Below are positions 8,241-15,070 of a DNA stretch of 15,070 nucleotides, one piece after another. The position numbers were made by a program, and so were the translations under genes. Position 1 is the first letter of the stretch; each line of letters starts with the position of its first letter. Origin of the DNA: Ettlia oleoabundans (taxonomy: Eukaryota > Chlorophyta > Chlorophyceae > Chlamydomonadales); assembly GCA_019693395.1 (NCBI GenBank), contig JAAMXP010002368.1:1-15070 (forward strand). Direction: 5' to 3'. The notes beneath the pieces are model-generated. The model had not been told where the DNA came from and searched no databases. It saw only the letters and a program-made list of their open reading frames with translations.

Positions 8241-10159
8241 TCATTCACGCTTCTTGCTGGAGCTGGCAGGCTGCAGCTTCTTGCGCCGCTGGCGGAACAA
8301 AAAGATGTACAGCTGGAACCAGAGGAAGGGGTAGAGGCACAGCAGCACCTGCACACAACTCGCCGCGGAGAGGGATCAGGTAAACATTGGCATTGCCAGC
8401 CATTAAATCCTTCAAATGTCCAGGAAGGCACTTACACAGCCCATCATGGTATGCACAGCTGTTGCTGGTGAATCGTATAGGGAACAAGTGTCCAAGGCGG
8501 GGACAGGATACGCAAAGGCGGCGGTAGAGTGGAAGGGCACGCAAGTTGACAGCCGGGCCCACCACTAGGAATAGATGGTAGTCAAATGCAAAGTTGGCGG
8601 CGTTTGGCAGAGCCACGGTGCGCAAGCGGCGCTGCTTGATGAAGGGCAGCGCGCTGTAAATGCTCCACATCTCCCCAACCACACCAACAGGGTAGAGAGG
8701 GATGAAAGCGGTGTACCTGCGGCGGGTACGGCAGTCCCATCAGGGCAACACCATAGTGGCCATAGATTGCATCATCCCCCAAGCTATGTGTGATTGAGAT
8801 TATGCCACTAAGCAACAGGCGATGGGGAGGATACAGTGTGGTGTCGCAACCATTTCTTTCTTTGCTTCATGATAAGCCAGGGTGCCAGGATGCATATCAG
8901 GCGAGCACGGGTGCTCTAAAAATCAGAGAATCAATGTCGTGAATATTACCAACACAAACAGCCTCGCAAGTGGAACGAGCAGGTGGGAGGGCATGGAGTG
9001 CATGGCAAGCAGGGCAGCAAGTTTTGGCGGTATTAGCAGCAGCTCCCAAAGGAACTGAAGGGCAATAGAAGCTTTGGGGGATGGAGTGAATAGGAGTGGA
9101 GTGGAGTGGAAATGGAGTGGAGCGCATAGGTCGGGAGTGACCGGAGCAGAGTGGATTGATGTGAGGTGGAGTGCATTAGAGTGGAAAATGGAGTGGACTA
9201 AACTGGAGTGGAGTCGGCAGCCCGCACCTGAGCCACGTCAGCCACTTAGGGCATGCGCCTGCCAGGCTGGCTGCATACCACGGGTATCGAATGACCTCAG
9301 ACAGCGCCCACGCCACAAGCAAGACCCCAACTGCCGGCCCTCGCTGCACCTCTGGCACCGCCGCCACCACGCCAAAAAGCACATTGCTGCGCCCCGCCCA
9401 CTGCATCACCGCCGGTAGGGGGGAGCCCCCCACCAGCCCTATTGCAGCATGGAGGATCTCTAGCGCTGAGGCGAGTTGAAAGAGGCCTGCAATGGCGGCG
9501 CGAGTGAAAGGAGAGCTGGGTGGGAGGCGAGTTGAAACAAGCCTGCAATGGCGGCGGCAGCAAAAGCGAAGCTGGATGGGAGGCGATTCGAAAACGCGGT
9601 CTGCAATGAAAGAACCACTCAAAAACTCAAGAACTTTCTTGACTTTTGTTGGAATCCTAGCGGTAGATCTGGGCTATCGGTAGTGAAACATATGCTGCCT
9701 GGGCATGCATCATCTGGGCAAGAAGAGCATGGCATACAAACAAACAGCGTTTGCTGCATGGATGCCCGCATGGCAGGGCAGCGCAAGATATGCCAGGAAG
9801 CACGTAGTGCAGCGCCAGCACAGCACAGCATCACACACGGCCCGACAGGACAGGCTGTGTGAAGGGGGGGCCCCCGGGGGGGGCGCACGGGGGGCGCCTC
9901 AGCAGTGCCGGCAAAATCGCGTATCCAATACCCCACACCCTGCCCATATGTTCCACTTGTTTATGCCACAGAACAGGAGATCAGGCAGGTGTACTGCAAA
10001 CTCACGTACTGCATCTCCCGCCACCGCATAAGTGTTGTTGAGGGTGTTGGTGCTAGCTATGTGCTGCAGCAGCAGGTACAGGCAGTAGGCCCAACCACTG
10101 AACTGCGCAACGTTATAAAGCAGCAGGTACGTTCGAGGAAGAAGCCCCTGCCCCGCCAT
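8241..10159 (-). CDS. PAS2: Very-long-chain (3R)-3-hydroxyacyl-CoA dehydratase (PAS2/HACD/PHS1 family)
   Basis: This ER membrane enzyme removes water from 3-hydroxyacyl-CoA in the third step of the very-long-chain fatty acid elongation cycle. Four exons, 10159-10006, 9486-9228, 8716-8563 and 8348-8241, join in phase with GT-AG borders to 224 residues (Arabidopsis PAS2: 221). Family blocks: MAGQGLLPRTYLLLYN at the start, LASALEILHAAIGLV, VPEVQRGPAVGVLLVAWALS, EVIRYPWYA, WLTWLRYTAFIPLYPVGVVG (from 133), EMWSIYSALPFI, LPNAANFAFDYHLF and the tail RQRRKKLQPASSSKKRE with an ER-retention-like lysine-rich end. The catalytic motif YPxGxxxE is intact at Tyr146 and Glu153, so activity is expected. Several hydrophobic segments agree with the multi-span topology. 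The start has a strong context (AAAAATGGCG). The third exon's donor GTG/GTGGGC was chosen because it gives the exact family spacing. Introns 1 and 2 carry repeats. Confidence 0.95.
9082..9217. repeat. GGAGT-type satellite inside HACD intron 2
   Basis: Degenerate tandem words GGAGTGGAGTGGAAATGGAGTGGA continue as GAGTGGA, GAGTGCA and GGAGT units for about 135 bases on the plus strand, purine-rich on one strand. It ends about ten bases short of the exon 2 donor at 9228/9227. Confidence 0.75.
9471..9606. repeat. Three tandem copies (56-58 bp) of the HACD exon 2 acceptor region
   Basis: The words GGCGAGTTGAAA, CTGCAATGGCGGCG and GCTGGRTGGGAG recur with a 56-58 bp period. On the minus strand each unit carries a pyrimidine stretch and TTGCAG, with acceptor AGs ending at 9487 (used in the gene model), 9543 and 9601. 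The copies progressively diverge away from the exon. Confidence 0.8.
9860..9899. repeat. G-run/C-run palindromic tract in HACD intron 1
   Basis: Runs of seven G, five C and eight G follow each other, then another G6 run. The stretch can form a GGGGG/CCCCC hairpin or a four-stranded G structure on the plus strand. It is also a place where an assembly could err. Confidence 0.6.
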
Positions 10160-11303
10160 TTTTGCCTGCACAAGCGGGAAAGGCGAAAGTGTTGGCCAGC
10201 TCGCACGGAGCGGCGGCGACCGGGAGGGTAGGACATGCCCTCAACTGCGCATGGCGCCAAGCGCGGCACATGAATATGCGTCGAATCCTGCCGCTGGTCG
10301 AACCCACCCGATGGGCCAGCGCGAGGCGCAAGCGAGGACCGATGGCTGGGATTGCGGGAGGACTGCAGTGCTGCTCAAGGTGTTGAGGGACTAGCACGAT
10401 TGCCGATCCGAAATCGTCGATCTGGATGGACGGAAACATCCGGCATTCCGGGGAATACGCCGCCATCGGCTTTCCACCTGCCACCCGCTTCGCCTGACCG
10501 CCGCGCGGCATCGGCATGTGCATGCCCCCTGGGCGGGTGCTGCTTCCGGTGGCTCATCGCTGCTTTTTATGCCAGAGCTTCTTGTTCTCCATATCTGCTC
10601 CCTCCCTTGAGAGTGCACTACCCGTTCCGAAGAAAGGATCAGCACAGTAAAGCACGCAGGGCTGACTACTGTCGGGGTTCTGGGGGGAGCTATATGCCAC
10701 CGAGGGCTGGGCCCAACAATAATAAGGGCAAGCATGGCATGCAAGCTGAAGCTGATGCTGCAGCTGTCGCTGAAAGCGGGGGCCTGAGCCACACCTGTGT
10801 AGCGGAGGGAGACGCGAGCAAGGGATGCAGAGGGCTGGACAGTACGGCATAGTACAGCCCTGAAGCTTGCACTTGGACAGCACTGGGGCACCAACACTCG
10901 CTGAGCCTGTATCTACTGGGTATCTGAGGTGTTACATGCGTGGGGGAGGCAGGAGGAGCGCAAGGCGGCATGCCCGTCTCCCCAGCAGGCGGTCGTTAAC
11001 TAGTGGGTTGGCCTGTTTCAAAGGTACAAAGACAGTAGTGTAAGGGCACAGGAACCAAGGAAGGTTGCCAGGGGTAGTAGAAGCAGGAACTACGGAACAA
11101 AAAGGTGGCCTGAGCGGCGGCAGCGGCAGCAGCAGGGAAATAAAGTGCGCAGCAACAGCATCAGAGCCAAATACAGCGCAGCAAGGGACGGAGCAGAACA
11201 CACAGTAGCAAGGGGGCCAGGTTGGCCAGCAGTGAACAGAGTGCTGCCAGGGAAATGTGCCCAAGATTGCTGCTACAGCACTGGAATGTCGCAACCGAGG
11301 CAC
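10160..11303. other. HACD upstream region and gene-poor DNA
   Basis: No gene could be supported. The first 380 bases (10200-10540) are richer in CG, TCG and CCG words than the rest of the window and hold two short plus-strand frames in the same phase (10162-10386 and 10387-10497), separated by one TGA; the second includes SSIWMDGNIRHSGEYAAIGF, which looks protein-like but was not recognised. The remainder is GCA/CAG-rich and featureless apart from a minus-strand TGTAA (10936-10932) that could serve the transposon-like frame ending at 11304. Confidence 0.4.
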
Positions 11304-11762
11304 TTAGCGCACAAACTGGTTGTAGAACCAGCCCGCTGCCCCCTCTTTTCCCGTCACGTCAGGCTGCAGAAAGACAGGCCTCACGATGTAGTCGAGTGGC
11401 ACCAAGTCGTAGTACGGCAGATTGAGCCGCCCCAGTCTGCCCGGTGCATCCCGCTCATGGTAGCACCAGCGCAGCCGCGTCGTTCCAAGCATATGCAGGG
11501 GGGCGGGGGGTGGGGTGGGGGGCATCCACTGACCCTTGCAGCGGAGTGGTTCGCCTAGAACGGCGTACCCTTAGAGGACGGCTTGAACCGCAATGCTGTC
11601 AGCTCAGCTTGCAGCACAGCAGCCCGCCTTGGTGCAGGAGGTGTGCTTCATTTCCTGCTTCCAGTGCACACACGCCCACTTGCCGTGACCCTTGATGGAC
11701 AGAAGAGTCACCAGCCGCCCAAACCTCAGCTTGCCATTCTCGCCCCTGAACTGCCTATTCAG
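11304..11762 (-). pseudogene. Probable transposon-derived protein, C-terminal part only
   Basis: Two minus-strand frames look coding. The upstream one (11762-11604) includes RQFRGENGKLRFGRLVTLLS followed by IKGHGKWACVHWKQE; the downstream one (open from about 11568 to a TAA at 11306-11304) includes RLRWCYHERDAPGRLGRLN, then LPYYDLVPLDYIVRPVFLQP, and ends GWFYNQFVR. From memory, an order of GR-aromatic strand, AFV.W motif, VVPLDSIVR-like motif and a WF.N.FV tail marks the C-termini of many repetitive, transposon-associated proteins in algae and fungi. The join between the two frames is unclear: the upstream frame ends in TGA and no good donor was found, so decay is likely. No transposase core is in the window. 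Alternatively, this may be the 3' end of an ordinary gene whose earlier exons were missed. Confidence 0.4.
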
Positions 11763-12823
11763 GCAGGGCAGCTAGTTTGAGACGAGACCAGTTAAAGACA
11801 CATTCTTGCTATAAAGGGATGTTATGGTGCTATCTGCATGTTGCAACGGTGATGCATTTCGTCAAGGTTGTCTGCGACGCCCTCAAGGCAGTGCCATGCA
11901 AGTGTGACTTGCAGGGTGAAGGCAGCCCACCCACAACAGCCACACTTCCCGCTGCCAGCCAAGGAATCCGCCCTTGTTGACATTGAACAGGCCAGCACAG
12001 CTGACAGACACTCATCACAAACAGGCTTCTTCTGCTCCCCATACGCTGCATCTGCCCGCAAAGTGACGCCACAGAGAGAGCTTCCTGCCTTCTTGCGGTA
12101 GGGGATGACAGTGCAGCAAAACAGCTTGACCTGCGACAGTCAGTCGCAGCAAGCATTGGTGCGAAAAAGGGGCGGGGTTTTGGGTAGGGTTGGTGGCGTA
12201 CAGCTCTGGCTAGCTGAATCTGGCTAGCTGAAAGTAGCGCTCTGCAAGACTGCGCTGCTGGGGTAAACTGGATGCAAGAACGGCCGCTGTGTGGAACTTT
12301 GGCATCAGCCTCCGCACTGCCAACGCTTTGCAACTCGATGGTGAGATAGCTGTGCTGGTGTGCGCAGGCAGGCTGAAAAGCTCTCCCAAGGATCTGGCTG
12401 CACCATCTCGGGCTGGCAGCACCATTTGGCGGGCCCTGCCGCCCCTTTGGAGCAGGACCTCCCGCTTTGCAAGCGGCACTGGACCCGGCGACGCTTACTC
12501 ATGCGACCGCAGACTTCGTCCCTGCTGATTCAAGCCACTGGCTGCTGCGGTTTCAAGCACATTCTCTGGCCGGTGTGCGCGGACTCAACATTCAATTGGT
12601 GCTGCTGGCGTGCCTGGCCCTTCAAGTGCAGCTTTATTTACGCAAGCTACTGTGCACTGTGCACATCAGATCGATGATAGGAAGGTGGCACTGCGATTTG
12701 GAAAGATTAGGTCATTAGACAAAAGAACAGGGCCTGGGCAGTACTTGTACTGCCGCATTTTGAGTGGGGTCCATTCACAAGTGGGACAGGACCTACCCGC
12801 CCCCTGCTGCACCTGGCTGCACA
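11763..12823. other. No gene supported; one possible membrane-segment exon
   Basis: Several open frames of 60-170 codons lie on both strands, but they overlap and show no family motif. The most protein-like is a plus-strand frame open from about 12375 to 12718 with ADSSHWLLRFQAHSLAGVRG followed by a hydrophobic stretch LNIQLVLLACLALQVQLYL. It could be an exon of an unrecognised membrane protein. A tandem word AGCTGAATCTGGCTAGCTGAA occurs near 12211-12232. Confidence 0.3.
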
Positions 12824-13746
12824 ATGTCACGTGATTATCGAAAACTCTTCCTGGACCACCTGTGGAAGAGCCGCTTCTTTGGAAAGTGGCCCGCATTTGG
12901 TGAATAATCAAACTGCGCGCGATGAACAAGCACTGCGCTGATCCAACTGTGTATAATGGCGTCACGGCGCTTCTCCAATACCCTGGAGGTATTGCCAGAA
13001 GACTCGGCCTCATACCTGCCAATCCCCAAACCTCGGCTTGGCCGCCAGCGGGTTCGCGGCAGGCATCGCAAGGCCAAGATGCGAGTAGAGTGGACACACA
13101 GAATTGCGCGCCCCTGTAGGCCTATGCCGACTCCGAGGCATCCCCAGCGGAGGGGTTTCGTCATGGCCTGGCAGCCTGATATGATGCCCATTCTGGCCAG
13201 GAAAGGGATACCTGCTTGCAACGTATTTATGTGCGCTCCTGGGCCTGTGCTGCCTCGTGCTACCACCTCCTCAAAAAGTGGCGTCTGCGTCAGGCGGCCT
13301 TCAAAGTGCTGCAGGTCCGAGGAGGCAGCTAAGCTGGGCGAGCTGCGTTTGCGTGCGGAAAGTGAAGTACATTTTCTGCGCGAGCAGCTGAAGCACCAAG
13401 TTGCATCCGCAGAGCGTGAACGCGCAGAGGCAGACGAAGTGCGCGCAGAGGCCGAGCGCGTCTGCCTCTGCGCGTTCACGCTCTGCGGATGCAACTTGGT
13501 GCTTCAGGTGCTCGCGCAAAAGCGGCTGCACAGGGTGCGCGCGCAGAAACGGCACATCAATGTGCGGCTTTGGCAGCGGCTCTTGGGCGCGCCCAGGAGT
13601 TAAGTGACGAAGCCATGGAGTTGAAGGAAGCTCTGGCAGATGCGCGGGCGGCCCTAAGGAGCAGTAAGTGGTTGCAGCAGGCAAAATGGGGGATGGTATT
13701 TCCAGGTCAACAGTTATGCCTCTACCACACGTTTGCCGTACACTGA
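12824..13746 (+). CDS. Possible coiled-coil protein gene, exon structure uncertain
   Basis: Not assigned to a family. Three plus-strand pieces look coding: a short frame from an ATG at 12824 (MSRDYRKLFLDHLWKSRFFG) to 12907; 12956-13083 (MASRRFSNTLEVLPEDSASY, then a basic stretch with GRHRKAKMR); and 13315-13661, rich in heptads of Glu, Ala, Leu and Arg (EEAAKLGELRLRAESEVHFL, later AQELSDEAMELKEALADARA). The last acceptor (GTGCTGCAG at 13314) is good, and a weak donor at 13083 (GTAGA/GTGGAC) fits its phase. Within the coiled-coil part the frame shifts at the inverted repeat 13378-13517; a splice from 13415 (AGC/GTGAAC) to 13508 (TTCAG/G) would restore a continuous coil. The end is either the TGA at 13744-13746 or a further splice at GCA/GTAAGT (13661). 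Confidence 0.35.
13378..13517. repeat. 59-bp inverted repeat with 22-base spacer
   Basis: Bases 13388-13436 and 13459-13507 are perfect reverse complements (49 bp). After one mismatch (13387/13508) a further 9 bp pair, giving arms 13378-13436 and 13459-13517. The left arm encodes coiled-coil LREQLKHQVASAERERAEAD on the plus strand; the right arm encodes the same segment, with Gln changed to His, on the minus strand. Confidence 0.92.
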
Positions 13747-13839
13747 TTGGATGCATTCTGGCTGATTTGCCGCTGGATTGGTAAGCTCAAGGGTTGGTTC
13801 AGCATGCTTGGCGCTATGACTTTATGTATAATTAAAAAG

Positions 13840-14083
13840 TGCATTCACCATGATTGAATGTACCGTACTACTAGCACTACCAGCGTGTGACGTGCTAGGC
13901 GCAGAAAGCAAACAACAAAGTGATTGTTATGTGCAGACTGTCGTAGTGCACAGCAATAAGGCTGCACATAACAATCACTTTGTTGTTTGCTTCCTGCGCC
14001 TAGCGCGTCACATGCATGTGCGTGTTTTAGTAGTACATGCTGGTAGTGCTAGTAGTACGGTACAATCAATCGTGATGAATGCA
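13840..14083. mobile_element. Foldback (MITE-like) element with long inverted repeats
   Basis: Left arm 13840-13936 and right arm 13962-14083 are reverse complements with few mismatches, from TGCATTCA at the outer ends to the inner block CAACAAAGTGATTGTTATG. The right arm carries an extra 25 bases or so (14011-14036 region) absent from the left, and the loop is about 25 bases. No open frame of note lies inside. No target-site duplication was evident (AAAAG to the left, TGGCA to the right), so the boundaries are provisional. Confidence 0.75.
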
Positions 14084-14252
14084 TGGCAAATCGTCTGCTA
14101 ATATTTCTAGCTAGCCAATGCAAATGTATGTAAAGGTAATGGGTACAACCATGTCAACAGGTGAAAATCAAATCCATCTCTGTTAAGCCCGGCCGTGGCT
14201 TTTTCACCCCAACAAGGCAGGCAAACGCACAGGTTTGAGGCATCTGGTGAGT

Positions 14253-14274
14253 CGCTGAGTGCCGTCACTCAGCG
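14253..14274. repeat. Perfect hairpin, 9-bp stem and 4-base loop
   Basis: CGCTGAGTG and CACTCAGCG flank the loop CCGT. It is not followed by a T run and lies outside any recognised gene. It does not match the histone mRNA stem-loop. Confidence 0.7.
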
Positions 14275-14398
14275 GCTCTGGGTATGCTGGTCCTTTGTGT
14301 GCGGCCGGACAAGCAACATACATGATGGACAGTCATGCAGTCCTCCTTGCTATGAGCGTTCCTTCGGCAAGGCATGGCGGCAGATAAACACCATGGAG

Positions 14399-14452
14399 AG
14401 GTCCCAAAGTAGGAAACAGGGTACACAGGTCCCAACATAGGACACAGGGTGG
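14399..14452. repeat. Two tandem copies of a 28-bp unit
   Basis: AGGTCCCAAAGTAGGAAACA with GGGTACAC is followed directly by AGGTCCCAACATAGGACACA with GGGT, a simple imperfect duplication with three or so substitutions. Confidence 0.75.
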
Positions 14453-14802
14453 TCGCCAGTAGGGTGAGCAAGGTGCTGCAGCACATTGATCTCTACCCCC
14501 GCAAAGCCCTACGTATCAAGTTTCCTTTGCGCTTCTTGTCAAGGTCTGTGGCGTGTTTATCAAGCTGCGTTCGCCTATCCGCAAGAGGCGGTGCCCTCGG
14601 TGGCGCCGTGGTCAAGTGGCCGTCAGCCGGAGCGAGTATTTAGGTATACTTGCAAGTGCAGAGCAGACGCTGTACCAGGTTTATGGGTTGAGTTGGGTTT
14701 GGCAAGCAGGGTTCACTGTATAGCTGCTGCAATGCCTGATTTAATGCTGAGATTCTCTACAAACCTCAATCGTTAGTAGTCGCGAGCGGGCAATTGAACC
14801 AC

Positions 14803-15070
14803 ATGCCGCCCACCCTGGCGCCGCCCTTGCCGCGGCGGGCAGTAGAAAAACGTCCAGGTGCAGCTGTCACCATACACCGTGGTTTACCGGTGGAGGTGGA
14901 AGCCCAGGAGCTGGCACGTGTCTTTCATGTAAGGAGGTGCAGGTAGAGCACTTCCGTAACCTGCTAGCACCTCCACCCGTGCAGCCCGAAGAGCCGCCAC
15001 CACCACCAGAGCCCCCGCCACCGCAGCACCCCCCACCTGAGCCACCGCCGCCACCGCCCGTGCACCACAC
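14803..15070 (+). CDS. Possible proline-rich protein, start only, runs off the right edge
   Basis: Two plus-strand readings are possible. One starts at the ATG at 14803 (MPPTLAPPLPRRAVEKRPGA...), runs to CAT/GTAAGG at 14928 and, after a 55-base intron to CGTGCAG (14983), continues PEEPPPPPEPPPPQHPPPEP. The other is a frame without intron through VEHFRNLLAPPPVQPEEPPP into the same proline run. Polyproline runs are typical of hydroxyproline-rich wall proteins and of linkers in algal proteins. The opposite strand is an equally open glycine-rich frame (14867-15070). Strand and start are both uncertain. Confidence 0.25.

Larger units (their letters stand above)
14084..14802. other. Gene-poor stretch with small repeats
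   Basis: No gene supported. It holds a TGTAA at 14129-14133, which could end the coiled-coil transcript, a 9-bp perfect hairpin at 14253-14274 and a 28-bp tandem duplication at 14399-14452. Short open frames (for example 14449-14643) show no motif. Confidence 0.4.

Noticed and set aside
8897..9127. Minus-strand frame rich in HSTPIHS-type residues
   Set aside because: It is the translation of the satellite in HACD intron 2.
11830..12333. 167-codon minus-strand frame
   Set aside because: No domain, no good splice context and a composition typical of non-coding frames in this DNA.
12835..13494. 219-codon minus-strand frame
   Set aside because: It reads through the inverted repeat and opposite the coiled-coil frame; its residues are low-information Ser/Arg/Ala and no motif was seen.
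14867..15070. Glycine-rich minus-strand frame at the right edge
   Set aside because: It mirrors the proline-rich plus-strand frame; with only 200 bases the strand cannot be decided, so it was not listed as a gene.
1..15070. CRISPR arrays, tRNA or rRNA genes, bacterial operons
   Set aside because: No regularly spaced repeats, no recognisable tRNA boxes or rRNA segments, and every solid gene is intron-split.

Overview
The window looks like nuclear DNA of a green alga (core Chlorophyta; genus not determinable). It is GC-rich. Its genes are split by short GT-AG introns of about 100-520 bases. Likely polyadenylation signals are TGTAA, the usual chlorophyte signal, and the recognisable proteins are plant or algal: a DEG5-type thylakoid protein, a FAD4-type lipid desaturase, a PAS2/HACD dehydratase and a DP transcription factor. 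No rRNA, tRNA, CRISPR or bacterial operon was seen. All exon boundaries were inferred by eye from frame, splice sites and remembered family alignments.

Layout. 132-1599 (-): E2F-dimerisation-partner (DP) factor, its 3' part beyond the left edge. It is divergent from 1958-3333 (+), a DEG5-like lumen protein with all three catalytic residues replaced. This converges on 4568-6614 (-), a complete five-exon FAD4-type desaturase whose last exon and 3' flank are followed by two diverged tandem copies. FAD4 is divergent from 7065-7815 (+), a 213-residue conserved-looking plastid candidate with an LRAT-like histidine/cysteine pattern. That gene converges on 8241-10159 (-), a complete four-exon 3-hydroxyacyl-CoA dehydratase whose intron 1/exon 2 acceptor is tandemly triplicated. 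The first 10.2 kb is therefore dense, alternating divergent and convergent genes.

From 10.2 kb rightwards the DNA is sparser and more repetitive. It holds a compositionally odd block (10.2-10.54 kb), a probable transposon-derived reading frame on the minus strand (11304-11762), an uncertain coiled-coil gene (12824-13746) carrying a 59-bp near-perfect inverted repeat, a foldback element (13840-14083), small repeats, and the start of a possible proline-rich gene at the right edge.

The genes do not form a pathway. DEG5 and FAD4 both concern the thylakoid (lumenal proteostasis and phosphatidylglycerol acyl composition) and HACD acts in ER very-long-chain fatty acid elongation; nothing in the sequence shows they are co-regulated beyond shared intergenic regions. 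No complete new system was recognised. The points most worth checking are the triad-less DEG5, the tandemly duplicated exon ends in FAD4 and HACD, and the palindromes near 13.4 and 13.9 kb.
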